Positions 22,359-35,200 of a stretch of 64,000 bases of DNA are shown piece by piece. The stretch's first letter is position 1, and every line of letters begins with the position of its first letter. The stretch is from Anthoceros angustus (lineage: Eukaryota; Streptophyta; Anthocerotopsida; Anthocerotales; Anthocerotaceae), in assembly GCA_010909165.1 (NCBI GenBank), contig MU008157.1, positions 620,001 through 684,000 of the forward strand, in the 5' to 3' direction. The notes beneath the pieces are model-generated. The model was not told the DNA's origin. It made no database searches and saw only the letters and a list, made by a program, of their open reading frames with translations. The translations under genes and the position numbers were made by a program.

Positions 22359-23697
22359 ATGGCGGTCGGGAAGAACAAGCGCATCTCCAAGGGCAAGAAG
22401 GGAGGCAAGAAAAAAATGTGAGTCATTCTGTCTGGGCTGTGCTTCGGCGGTGCAGGATTAGGTCGCGATGGAATCTTCATGCCCTAGCGCTGCTAGCTTG
22501 GTGCCCTAGCGTGAGGTTTGCGGTGTTTGGTGCGGTAAGATGTCAGAGGCAGGAGCTGACGGGTTTTGTTGGCAGTGTTGATCCCTTCTCGAAGAAGGAC
22601 TGGTATGATATCAAGGCGCCGTCTACCTTCACGCAGAGGGCGGTCGGGAAGACGCTCGTGACTCGGACGCAGGGAACTAAGGTCAGTGGGGCAAGCCTTG
22701 GTTTGTGTGGTGGATTGGAGGGAAGGTTTGGGAGCGGGGTCTCACGGGAGAGGCGCTGGGGCCTATGCAGATTGCTTCCGATGGGTTGAAGGGGAGGGTT
22801 TTCGAGGTGTCGCTCGCCGACCTCCAGAACGATGAGGATCAGGCGTTCAGGAAGATTAAGCTCCGTGCTGAGGACGTGCAGGGGAAGAACGTGCTGACCA
22901 ACTTCTGGGTGAGGAAATTGGATTTTGTGGCTTGCGGAGTGGTGTAGGTTAGGTTGGTGGATTTCCAGATAAGGCAGGGGGTGATGCTGTGAGTGCTGTG
23001 CAGGGGATGGACTTCACCACGGATAAGTTGAGGTCCCTTGTTCGGAAGTGGCAAAGTTTGATCGAGGCTCATGTTGATGTGAAGACCACGGACAACTACA
23101 CCTTGAGAATATTCTGCATTGGTTTCACGAAGAAGAGGCCCAATCAGATCAAGAGGACTTGTTATGCCCAGACTGGTCAGATTCGGCAGGTAGGCTTTCA
23201 CATGCCAGAGATGTATGCTCGCCGCACGCTGTCATTCGACCATTTCTGTACTACTCAACAACAAGTGGGTGACGTTTTGAACGGTGACATGCAATGATAT
23301 GCAGATTCGCAAGAAGATGCGGGAGATTATGGTGCGGGAAGCTCAGTCTTGCGATCTGAAGGATCTCGTGGCGAAGTTCATCCCCGAAGTGATCGGGAAG
23401 GAGATCGAGAAGGTGACTGCAGGCATCTATCCGCTGCAGAACACCTTCGTCCGCAAAGTGAAGATCCTGAAGGCTCCCAAGTTTGACCTTGGCAAGCTGA
23501 TGGAGGTACGGCTGCTTCCAACTCAATAGTGACTTTTCACATAACGGGCTTTCTGGGGTTTTCGTGATCCTCACCTTTCTCTCCTTCCTCAGGTACATGG
23601 TGACTACAGCGAGGAAGTGGGCACCAAGATTGAAAGGCCTGTCGGAGACGAGGCTGAGACAGAGGCAGAGCCTGCGGCGGAAGTAGTGGGTGCTTAA
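22359..23697 (+). CDS. RPS3A: 40S ribosomal protein S3a (eS1)
   Basis: Six exons (22359-22417, 22576-22681, 22771-22908, 23004-23189, 23305-23505, 23593-23697) join in phase to a 264-residue protein, close to the usual plant length of about 262. The basic N-terminus [19 protein letters not shown] precedes [18 protein letters not shown]. Further family blocks are [37 protein letters not shown] and the acidic C-terminal tail ending AEVVGA. The protein is a core component of the small ribosomal subunit on the platform side near the mRNA exit. All introns are GT-AG and 75-160 bp. It sits between a transposon-rich segment and the MyTH4-FERM gene and is GC-richer than both neighbours. Confidence 0.97.
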
Positions 23698-24809
23698 GTT
23701 TGTATGGTTTAGAATGGTAAACGTTTAGCATCAAATTTTGTGGAACCTGGAGGTCTCCAGGATAGGGCTCCCTTGTTTGCAAGGACTCTTTGGGGTTTCC
23801 TTGCGTGTGGGCTTATTTAGCCCTTGTTATTCATTGGTTATGTTGCATGTTGCGTCCTCGCGAGAGGCTTCGAGCCCTAAAAGTCAATGCAATGGAATTA
23901 AGGAGCTGGTTTCCCGCCAAGCCACGTCAGATGCCGAAAGCTTAATCTGCTCAAAAACTATGTCTGTCGCTTTTGGCCGGGATGTGCACCTGAAATGACC
24001 GAATTGGTTTTGTGTTGGCTGAATCTTGCTTTCAAGCTAGACAAGGGGTTGCAGTGGTCCACACTCGTTTCTAGGGTCCTTTCATTTCCAGCGGCTGGCT
24101 GCATAAAGTTCACAATTCTCACGCTTTTATTCAACTGATCTCGTTGTGGTATGAGGAAGAGCTTTTCCTCAATACATAACAAACTGCCAAGATTTTAAAA
24201 ACAGCATCCAGGAGGAAGAAACTAGTTGTTGTTCATATATGTAAGTGCATTGTTTCAATTCTCCCTATGTAGGCTCTACCAATTTAAAAGGTGGAGTAGG
24301 TATTGATAATTAACTAACATGGGCTTAACATTAACAAATGAGAGGGTAATAATTCAGAGAGAAAGGAAAATTTTGGCAATAATTTTAAATATGCTATTCA
24401 TTTTTTCTGATTTGATATGTATGCCCATGAAAAATAAGTATGTTGTTGATTTTCCCACCGTTTTTATAGGTATCTCACTCAAATTGTACACATTGCACAT
24501 AAAGAGAATAGACACCATACAATTAATGGATGACACTCCACGCCAATTACAAGGCACTGGCACTTTGAGATATGCATTTGACTTTGTAGGAATCAGACAT
24601 CAATGGCGCATAATTGCACTTTTGTATTTAGTAACATTGAAGTCTTACTCTTGAGAGCACAACACAGAGATTTATATTATGGGAAAAAGTGTTTCGTGCA
24701 TATTTGGTGGTCTTTATGCACAAAAAACCGTAATTTCTGGGTAGATTTTAGAACAAGTGGATTAACATGAGAAATATACCTTGGTAAGCACTATCATGAG
24801 ATAAACAAG
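23698..24809. other. Intergenic: RPS3A 3' flank
   Basis: No supported gene. A 111-codon plus-strand ORF at 24319-24654 is AT-driven and motif-free. The segment becomes AT-rich towards the next gene. Confidence 0.6.
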
Positions 24810-27800
24810 ATGCAACACCTCAATATGGAGGTAGAAGAATCGGACATTATGGAATCTTTTTCATCCTCTAGTGCAGTGGATGATGAATTTATCTCCGAAA
24901 ATGAACCCACAAACAAGAATAAATTCATGAATTCCTACAATGGATTGTATATAGTTGATGCATCCATAATAGATGATCCACCATTTGTCAGTCCAATGTC
25001 TAGCTTCATATCCACTACTTCGTATTTGCGAAGTCGTAAAGCCCAAGGAATAAAGCTGGTACTAGGAGATATATCCATAGATCCATACTCAAAAAGACCA
25101 GATCCCGTTAACTCCATGGGGATGAACAAAGAAGATAGAGAGACCACCTCGGAGGACTCTTGGGAGAACACACCATTTATGAACGAAAGTGGTGATGATG
25201 CAAATGCAGAGGGAAACACACCATTTGTTAGTGAGAATGGTGAAGTCATAGAGGACGGATGGTCCTTCAATAATCGTATTGACAAGGGAAAAGGAATATT
25301 AGAAGATTATGAATATCCTCCTACATTTGAGGTGGGATCCAGTAGTGAGCCTTATTTTAGGGGTAACTATGGTAGTCTTCAAAATTTTGGGTTTGATGGA
25401 AATACCATCATAGATACCTTGACCACTGGACATGGAGTTGATGAGCTTGATAACCATGCATTTTTTTCTAAAGCTAGTTCAAACCATCTCGAGGAAGTAA
25501 ATGTCGATCCCCAAAGTCAGCCAAAAAATTTGGAAGCTTTTGAAAGAGATTTTAAAGCACTTGAAAGTGGTAATTATGGAGATATAATTGAACATGATGA
25601 AGACGAAGAGTTTGACATAAGCCAATTAGATGTTCAGCCACGGAGAGGAAGTATATTTGACCAGGAAAATGCAAATTTCTATGATAGAGGTCCCGTTTAT
25701 TATCCATATGGACCTAAGCCTCAAAATTCTCATGTATGATAATGTTTAAATGTCTTCATGTTGATATATTTTTAAACCCTTAGTACATATTCATAAGAAT
25801 CTAACTAATTAACTACCTACAACCAACAAAAGTACTACTATTATGAATTAACTTTTTTTTTTTACTCTACAAAAATAAATAGGTACAAGGTGCAACATCA
25901 AATCAAGCTGAAGGCAAAGGGTAAATTTATTTATTTATTTTGATATTTTTAGTGTTTACTAATGTCTCATACATTTATTGACTTGAAAAAACAATGATAT
26001 TTGAACGTGCAGTGACAATAGAACTGAAAATCAAGGTCCCAAAGGTCATGTAACTCTGGCAGATTTACGAAGAGCATCTTCTCTTGGGGCTTTACAATCA
26101 ACTATAGAGATTGCAATGTCGTACCATGGAGTAGCAATTTCATATGAAGGATTTGCAAAAAGTCATTTTGCAAACCATTATAAAGGCTTTTGGCCTTTTC
26201 GGACTATTCTACCTATCAATCAAGTTGTGCAATACACAAAGGTATAATACATTGTTGTTTAAAGAGTTTTTGGATTGAATCTTTCTTTTTTAAAATATTC
26301 ATGGATGTGAGTTCTTTTTCTCATTGTATGTATGCTTGATGTTATAGGATTTTCTCAAGAATCCGCTGCTACAAGTGTTGAAGACTTCTGCACTAAAACA
26401 TTGTGCTATAACTGTGTTTGCACGTAATTTCAGCCTGTAACCAGCAATCCTTCCTTCTCATATGTTTTAGTACTTCATATTTTTAACTTATTGATAGTCA
26501 ATTCATTAAAAACTATAAATAAATTATAATACCAATAAATATCAACTTTGGTATCTAAAAGATACTTCATTGCAATAGATATTATGGTTTATATGGGTGA
26601 TACTCCATCTAAGTATCCAAGTGTGGAGCATCTTCAACAAGTTTTATTATTAGGAATCAAGTATCGAAATCTAAGAGACGAAATTTTCTGTCAATTATGT
26701 AAACAAACAACAAGAAACCCTTCAAGGTACAATAAACAACTTAACCATCCTTTTAGCATTTGAGATGTTTATTTGTACCATGTTATTCATCATCAATCCT
26801 TCCAATGTAGTTCCACCAAACGGGGTGTACGGGGTTTCGTATATTGCTATGTTTAATGCTCAAAATGGCCTCAACCATTGTTATATTTAATGCTCAAAAT
26901 CGCCTCAACCAGGTCAAGCAATGTGAAAGGCTGGCAAGCAATGGCAGTTTGTGTGGGGACTTTTACACCCTCAAAAACTTTTCAACCTTTTCTAGAATCT
27001 CATTTTGAACAGGTTAATAATTCATATGTGCTGTAAATAGATTATTAAAAAATATTCTATTTAAAAAATAATTTCATAAAAACATAAACTATTACTTGAT
27101 AGGTAGCTCAAGGAACTGTGGAAGGGACTTATGACGAAGAAGCTGCTCAACCGACTTCATCAGAGATACAAGCAGCAGCTGCTGAACCGTTACAACCTGA
27201 GAAATCCGTGGATCCAATGACAGGATCTTTTAATGCTCCTGAAGCTGCTGCCTATTGTTTGGCTCGCTTACGTAAACTTAGTCGCATTGGTCCACGATTG
27301 TTAGTTCCTGGCGCACCTGAGATACAAGCAGTTGAGGTACAATATTAATAATAGAAACAAATTCATAAAAGATATTTGGACAGTATAACGTGTTGTGCAA
27401 TTTAAGAGATCACGTGTCATAAAATTTTCCCAAAAACAATTTTTTTTCAAATGTCAACCAAAATACTAAGTGGATCTTTCTTAATAAATCATGAAAGCTG
27501 TTTACAGAATATGGAGACTGTCATTCTACACATATATCTACCTAATGGGACATATCAGGTATCCATCATTTATGCGTGTTTTCCTAGTTCTAAAAGTTAC
27601 CAAAACCAAAGTTTATTTTTCAAAACCAATATGTTATATTGCATGTATCCTTCATCCAAGTAGGTATCAACATGGGTTTGATTGGAACCAAAAAGTGTCA
27701 TTGCAGGAAATGATGCTCGATCCTTCTTCTATAGTTGAAGAAGTGACTATGGAACTTGTGGAACACCTTGGACTATCCAATGTAAAATATTATGGAATTT

Positions 27801-29632
27801 TTGAAGATTGGGATGGAGGTATGTTTAAATATTTTTAATATAATTTTTAGAAGTAGCTTACACACCATAGTAATTAAGAATAAAAATAATCTATTTTTAC
27901 AGTACAAAAGCTTCTTGCAAAAAGGGCATTCATAATGGAAGCACATAGTGGAAAATTAATCCAAGAGCGTCCTTTCAAGAAAGGTCTCATGGGAAGGATG
28001 AAGGAAGGCATCTTAAGCATTGCAAAAGCAACTGGCTATAGAGGAGATGGTTTACAGAAGGCTTTAGAGGCCGATGTTCTTGGTAGTCTTAAAAAAAAGA
28101 TAGTTGAATTAGCAGTAAAAAATGATTTCAAAGAATATCTACCAAAACGATTCTTAAATAATTTAGAAGATTCTGAAACGCAACCAACACCACTTGATCT
28201 CTATAGAAAAAATAGTATTCCTGATCAGATACAATTGACAATTAAACCAAGTCACAATGGATCATCAAGATTTCTATTTAAGAGGAAGCTATTTATCAAT
28301 GAGTTGGCAGATTGGCCACAGAGTGTGAGAGATGAAGTGGCTGCATTTGATTACACTCAGGTAAGGATTTTTGTTTATTACGTTGTTTAATTTTATAATT
28401 ACATCTAAAAACTCAAAAATTATAATAAAATAATACTTTATATTACTATGTAGGCAGTACACGATGTGGTGACTGGTGTCTATCCTATGCCAGAAAGTGA
28501 TGCATTGATGCTGGCTGCATTACAATTGCGAACGGATTCGGTTTTTCATCAAATGTCTTCGGACCTTCTTGAGTAAGTTTTTTTTTGTTTGTTGAAGCTT
28601 GCATGATTTATATTTATAAATTCTTGAAAAAATCAACTCAAACTATATCCTGATTTGTGCTTTATGTTAACAGCAGTGTAGATGTTCAAAAATACGGGCC
28701 CATAGAATATGTGTCAAATAACGAGGCTGAATGGCGAGAAGCAATTTTGAAAACTTATGATGCCCTTCCACTCACAAACGACTTGGCTATTTGTAAAAGT
28801 GATTACCTTAAGTACTTACAATCTCGATGTCCACTCTATGGATCAACTTGGTTTTATGTTCAAGTAAGCTATTGTTACAACTAGTGTTTTCAGATACAAA
28901 AACTTGATCTTTTTTTCAAGATAAAAAGGTTACTTGTAATTTATTACAACTAGTGTTTTGAGATAGAAGTTTACTTTTTCTCAAGATTGATAAGTTACTC
29001 ATAATTTATTTTCTTTGCCTGTTCTTACCAGCAAAAAGTTGATCCACGTTTGCCTAGCGAGTTGTTTATAGCTGTAAATGCATTAGGTGTATCTTTTGTT
29101 CAAGTTGAATCAAAGGCAAGTGCATTTGTTTAAAAATAATTATTCAATTAATAATATATAATATACTTGAAAACATTAATATGATCAATTTGATCATAAA
29201 TTTCTACATGATACCCAGGAACCACTACTTTATATGCGATTTACAGAAATATGTAGTTGGGGTCATTCACCTGCTTCTTTCTCCCTTGTCACTGGAAACA
29301 TGTAGGCACTCTTATTCACTCAAAAAGTGATTTTTTATTGAGTGGCTGATGAATAGCACGAGGATTATTCATCATAGGAGTTATGTACTTATTCACTTGG
29401 AATTATTGAATATAGACTTTGACTAAGTTATTATTTGTGGTATTTTGCAGGACATATAATCAAGATCATCGGTTCCTGACAACACAAGTAGATATTATTC
29501 TCATTTATTTACATATTTTTTATAATTTAATTTTATAATTTTGGTTGAAATTAAAATATATGATGTGATATCTTGCAGGGGGCAGAAATTGGAAATATAA
29601 TTCACTTGTATGTGAATCAGTTGCAGCATTGA
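24810..29632 (+). CDS. MyTH4-FERM protein without a motor domain
   Basis: Sixteen exons join in phase throughout (24810-25733, 25883-25920, 26013-26241, 26348-26423, 26579-26726, 26913-27012, 27103-27336, 27508-27558, 27707-27818, 27903-28360, 28454-28572, 28674-28863, 29032-29115, 29219-29301, 29451-29487, 29579-29632) to 978 residues. Residues 1 to about 325 are acidic and look disordered. A MyTH4 domain spans about 335-505 (LRDEIFCQLCKQTTRNPS; KGWQAMAVCVGTFTPSKTFQ). The MyTH4-FERM linker carries GPRLLVPGAPEIQAVE. The FERM domain spans about 584-978: F1 begins METVILHIYLPNGTYQ and has a large insert; F2 contains VVTGVYPMPESDALMLAALQ and CPLYGSTWFYV; F3 ends with QGAEIGNIIHLYVNQL and a stop. 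In plant KCBP kinesin the same tandem is followed by a coiled coil and motor; here translation ends at F3. MyTH4-FERM modules bind microtubules and cargo tails; the role here is unknown. Exons are AT-rich, unlike neighbours. Intron 13 is GC-AG. Confidence 0.92.
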
Positions 29633-30820
29633 CTCCTATTGTTGATGTATTGTTGTAGTATAATATGGTAGGATTGATATCCATTTGTCATGAATTTGTA
29701 GAATATATTGGTTGTAAGGTATTTTTGTACCATATTTCCTTAGTTATCGGGCAATTGTACATTAGTTATGAGATAATAATCAAAATTGATACGAACACGA
29801 GTATTGGCACTTTTGCAAGTGTATATTATCTTGTGATAAGTTTTTTTCAATATAGGCATCCTTATTTATGTAAATACCAATTATTTTTATTTTAGGTACG
29901 ATTATGTAAGTAATCATTAATTTATATTATTATCTAATAATATTTTTGATTAATGATCAGATATAAAAATTTATTAGTTATAGGTAGGTATATGACATCT
30001 ATATGATCCTACAGTAACAACAAAATCTTTGAATGATAAGTTCGTATGCTTCCTTGATATATAAGGCTTCTATAAAAGAATGAAGACATTAAGATGCTCG
30101 AACTAGGTAGGGAAAACGCATTATACGAACAGAAGGATGTCTACAACATCTTGAGGATAGAGGAGCCCAAGCAGACCCATAAAGAGCATCCCATAATATT
30201 ACCTAAGCTATACATAATGAAGAAGGAAACATTCCACCTTCCTAATCCACGCTTGCACAAAGTCTAGGGCACAAGAATGAGATCCCTAGCCCATTCCATC
30301 TTGCTAACAAGGAATAGTGATGCAGCAACAAAGTCTAAAAGCTGCGCCCATGTTCCTTGCTGAAATATCTTTAGTTCCTTTAAAGTTTGAGTACCTAACA
30401 AAAACTTCCTACATATCATGCTACTATCGAGAGTCCACTTCTGGGAAGGCAATAAGATCCGTTCAAAACCCTCTCCATTATCTTCAGCCACTTCTCCTGC
30501 ACCACTAAGATAATATTTTGAAATGATTCAAGTAAAAGATTTATGAAAAAATCAATAAGTACTTAAACCTATCCAATTGCCAGTTAAACATACAATATCT
30601 ATGTACACTTGTCTTTATTCTTAATTCCATACTAAAAAAGGCGTAACATGGTAGCTGAAAACTGCTTCATACCTACATAGTCTAAGTCATCTTTAGATCC
30701 AGTGGTAAGTAGGCCCTTCCTTATTCTGATTACGATACCTTGGGGGCAGTTCATAGTTTGAGAGTAAACAATCGTGGGCTAATCCCTTCTGAAGACCTGG
30801 GGTCCTTTACAGGGTTCTTC

Positions 30821-31100
30821 CCCACTCCCTCGGTGTAGATGGCACTTCCATCTCTACTAATCTGTAAAGTCTTCGTTCCCTAATCATAGTCTAAGTAAGA
30901 GAAGGCCACCCATCCTATTGCTAACCATAATTAGATAAGCATATGGATTTGGACAACGTCCCCACTCCCTCGGTGTAGATGGCACTTCCATCTCTGCTAA
31001 TCTGTAAAGTCTCCGTTCCCTAATCATAGTCTAAGTAAGAGAAGGCCACCCATCCTATTGCTAACCATAATTAGATAAGCATATGGATTTGGACAACGTC
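30821..31100. repeat. 140-bp tandem duplication
   Basis: 30821-30960 is repeated immediately at 30961-31100, both beginning CCCACTCCCTCGGTGTAGAT. I count two substitutions between copies (CTACTAA/CTGCTAA and AGTCTTCG/AGTCTCCG), so the duplication is recent. Confidence 0.9.
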
Positions 31101-31477
31101 GGTTTCTTTGGGATTTCTTAAACTCGGTTTTTTTAGGGATTAGCCATGGCTATTCCACAGCCAGTATGGCACGTCTTTCAACTGCTCTAACTAGGCAAAG
31201 TACCGAGATCTGGATCTGGGATGCGTCAGTCTTCAGTAGATATGTGGTTTCTCAGGGCTGATTTTGGGCAAATTTTTATCAACTTCAACTTCTCACATGA
31301 CTCTAAGTATACATTTATGACAAAAACAAAGCGGGTTTGGGGGAAGTTTCAACAAATTCCCACGATGATCGGACACGAGGGGTCTAACGAGTTTTACGGC
31401 AACTTGAACCGGGTACCGGGTACCGGGTAGGAAGGTGCTCACTTCTAAACGAGGTGAAGATTTGTTCGTAGCTATGA

Positions 31478-31675
31478 CTAGTCACCCTCCTCTGCTTCAT
31501 AATCTTGAGGGCAGCAACGCTTAGTTTCAAGCTGGAGTCGCATGGTCCGTTGCCAGCCAGGGCGCACTTTGACTCTCGCAGTAGCTAAACTGTCAGAAGA
31601 TTCATCGAGCACAGCAGACAGTTCAAGCAAACAAAAGGCTGCTAGCACAGCCAGCGACCACAAATGGAAGCATCC
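31478..31675 (-). CDS. Possible terminal exon of a small unrecognised gene
   Basis: The minus-strand frame reads HLWSLAVLAAFCLLELSAVL (a hydrophobic, signal-peptide-like or membrane segment), then LETKRCCPQDYEAEEGD and a stop. A pyrimidine-rich tract ending in AATCAG directly precedes it. A strong donor (GAAG followed by GTACGG) lies near 31920 on the same strand. I could not join these into a complete model with an ATG, so this may be spurious. Confidence 0.25.
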   Translation of the reverse strand, partial: GCFHLWSLAVLAAFCLLELSAVLDESSDSLATARVKVRPGWQRTMRLQLETKRCCPQDYEAEEGD

Positions 31676-32296
31676 TGATTAGAGGAAAACACGGCAAGGC
31701 ATGGCAACAAGTGTTAGAAAACACAGACAATCAGGACATAACATAGGCTTTGGGGATCTGCTGCATTGCACACGGCAGACGAATTCAGCAGTAGGACAAG
31801 TAGCAGCAGGTGGGTAGAAAACGAACGACTGGATCAGTGAACGGTGAGAACCAGCACCGACAAACGTCAGCTGCTTGGAGGACACTGCCGGGATGGGTTG
31901 TTGCAGTAACTCGATGCCCGTACCTTCTTCAACAACGACCTCCTCTTCAGCTGGAGTATGCCCGCAGGCTTCAGTTCTCTAGCTTCTTGAAATGACAGTC
32001 CCAACAGGTGCAGCAGTTAGCAAGGAAGGGCCTCAAGTTGAGAAACAAAGGGCAAGCAACATGCACGAACGGCGAGGGGTTCGGCAGACGGCGGACGTAC
32101 GCAAGTCCCGTCTCATGCAGATCAAAGATGCGTGGAAACATCCGTGCTCCATTTGTTGTCTAGCATATGTGGTGGAGGGCCGACTTGCGTCGGGCCCCGT
32201 TCCAAAATTGTGGCGGGCCGACCAGGCCCCCAAAATGAAAAGAACATCTTGTGTCAGCCTCTGAGTCCAGCGTATCTAGATTCTAGATATGTTCCT

Positions 32297-35200
32297 CTAT
32301 ACAGCTATGCCTCCCAGCGACGAGTCCAGATGTGGCAGAACCTCGTTTCTCTTCAATTCGGCAAGAAGGCCTTTCAGCCTTGCATATATACCTTCACTCT
32401 CGCGATGCTTTGTATCCCCAACAAAAAAAATATGCACCAGACCGTCCATGTCAGTCCACCAGCTCTGGCCTGGCTGCTTCCATGCCCCAATGCCTATTCT
32501 CCTCATCTGCATCTCACGTGCCTCTTCCCACATCTGGGCCACGCTGTATATGTTCGACATCAACACGTATGCTATGGCATCCTTGCTGTCTAGCTTCAAT
32601 GCTTCATGAAAAGCATGACGTCCCACCTCCACGTTGCCCCACTTTCGACAACTACCCAAGAGAGTGTGCCACACTGCAGCATTAGGCAGTGCAGGCATTG
32701 TCCTTGCCAAAGCTAGTGACTCATCCAGATTGCCTGCACGACCCAGAAGATCTACCATGCATGTGTAGTGCTCCACCGTGGGAGTGATGTCATAGTGTCT
32801 CCTCATAGCCTCAAAGTACTCTCGCCCCTTGTCCACTAGACCCACATGACTACATGCTGTTAGTAGACTGAGAAAAGTGATGCTGGCCGGCTGTATGCCG
32901 GCATCTTGCATTTTGTGAAACAAGTTAAAAACTGCTTCACAGTCACCTTGACGGGTGTAGCCTGCAATCAGTGAATTCCACGCCGCGTCCATCCTATTGG
33001 GCATTTCCTCAAACACCTGCTGTGCATCAACCATGCTCCCTGACTTCCCATACATGTTTATCAAACCGATGGCCACCAGCAGATCAGCCTGAAGCCTTTG
33101 TTCTTTGATTTGAGCATGAAGCTGCCTTCCCAGATGCAAAGCTGCCACATCTGCACATGCCTGTAGGAGGCAGACAAAAGTCACAGAATTGGGAGCAACC
33201 ATGCCTTCTGCACACATAGCACTGTAAAGACGGAGGGCTTCCTGACTCATGCCTTGCTCGGAATATCCGTCTATCAGCGCAGTCCATGTCACCACATTTT
33301 TCTGACCAAGTCTGTCAAACACACCCTGTGCCTTCTGTATGCTGCCACACTTTGCATACATGTTTATCAAGCTACTGGCTACAAACGTATCAGCTTCAAG
33401 TCCTCTATCTGTAATTTGAGCATGAACCTGCTCCCCCTCCCCCAAAGCAGTGGTGCCCAAAGTTGCACAGGCTTGCAGGAGGCACACAAATGTCACAGAG
33501 TTGGGTGCAATGACGCCATCTTCTTGCATAGCCCTGTACAGATGAAGAGCTTCCTGTGCCATTCCCTGCTGGGAATATCCTGTCATCATGGCATTCCATG
33601 TGACGACATTTTTTGTACTGTTTGGACCAAGTCTGTCAAACAGACCGCGGGCATCCTCTAGGCTGCCGCACTTTGCATACATGTTTACCAAACTGCTGGC
33701 TACCGACACATCAGCTTGGAGCTCTCGTTTTCTAATTTCTGCATGAAGCTGCTTCCCCTTCTCCAAAGCCAGTGTGCCCACGGTTGCACATGCTTGCAGA
33801 AGGCAGACAAATGTTACAGAATCAGGTGCACTCATGCCTTCTTCTTGCATAGCCCCAAAAAGATGGAGGGCTTCCTGCCCCATGCCCTGCTGGGAATACC
33901 CTGCTATCATGGCATTCCACATCACCACATCTTTCTGAGGAAGCCTGTCAAACAAGCCCTGAGCAGCATTTAGGTTGCCAGACTTTGCATATCCTGTTAT
34001 GAGGGCGGTCCATGTCATCGCATTCTTTTGCTGGAGTCCGTCAAACACTTGTTGGGCGTCTTCCAAACTCCCACACTTTGCATACATGTTCACTAGGCTG
34101 CCACCTACAGCCACATGAGCCTGAAGACCTCGTTCTTTGATCTGTGCATGGAGCTGCTTTCCAGTCTCCAAAGCCGGGGAACCCACCAGTGCACATACAT
34201 GCAGGAGAGACACAAACGCGACAGAATCAGGTTCCGCGGCGCCCTCTTCTTGCATAGCTCTACACAGTTGAAGGGCTTGCCGAGCCATGCCCTGCTGGGC
34301 ATATCCTGATACCAGAGCTGTCCATGTCACCACATCTTTCTGATCGAGTCCATCGAACACCCTTTGAGCGTCTTCCAAGCTGCCACACTTTGCATACATG
34401 TCCACCAAGCTATTGAAAACTACCAAACCAAGCTCCACCCCACTGCCCAACATATCCACATGCACCTGCTGCCCAGCTCTCAAGTCCGTGGCCGTCGCAC
34501 AAGCCTGCAGCGCTGCTACAAAGACGTGGCTATCTGGTTTAACACTTGAACTGCACATCTGGTGATACAGTTGTATAGCCTGCTTGGCTTGTCCCTGTTT
34601 GAGGTGGGCAGAGATTATGGAAGACCACATGAATACATCTGGTTCTGCAACAACTGCAAACACATTCATGGCATCTTCCAACCTGGCATGAGAGGCATAC
34701 ATACGCAGGATGTGGTTGCACAAGAATGTATCCGACTCACCACCCCCTTTCACCGTCAGAGCATGTACTCGACGACCCAGAACTAGATGCCGCTGAACAG
34801 CGCAATGTTTCAGGACGGCATAGAAGAGAGACCGAGAAACACGACAGTCCGTCTGCACCAGAACTCCCAGAGCCTCCACAGCCTGCGCGAGCTGGCCCTG
34901 CTGACATAGTTGACTCACGGTGTGTACAGTGATGCGCCTTTTACATTCTGCAAGCTTGAGCCTGGCGCGGTCACAACAGTTGGATATGGGTTCACAACCG
35001 CCAATGCGCATATCCACCGACGCCAAATGGGCGTCTTCCTGGGGCTCCATGTGCCGGAAGTCGGGCGAGCTGGAGCTCTTGGTATCTTGGCTGCTATCCA
35101 AACAAAGAGCATGGCCCAGGGGATACTGTTGACACAAAAGCTCCTGCCGCCCACCTTCCCCAGCCAGACATTCCCTTTCCCTTGGGCAGGCTGGGGTCGA

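Larger units (their letters stand above)
29633..32296. other. Gene-poor region between MyTH4-FERM and PPR gene 1
   Basis: AT-rich sequence runs to about 31 kb, then normal composition resumes. It contains a 140-bp tandem duplication (30821-31100) and one possible small exon (31478-31675, minus). I see no kinesin or myosin motor sequence here that could extend the preceding gene. Confidence 0.6.

Noticed and set aside
24319-24654. 111-codon plus-strand ORF before the MyTH4-FERM gene
   Set aside because: AT-driven, no motif and not joined in phase to the next gene.
29633-32296. Search for a kinesin or myosin motor continuing the MyTH4-FERM gene
   Set aside because: No P-loop GxxxxGKT, NxxSSRSH or related motor motif was seen on either strand, and the FERM frame ends in a stop that follows its natural end.
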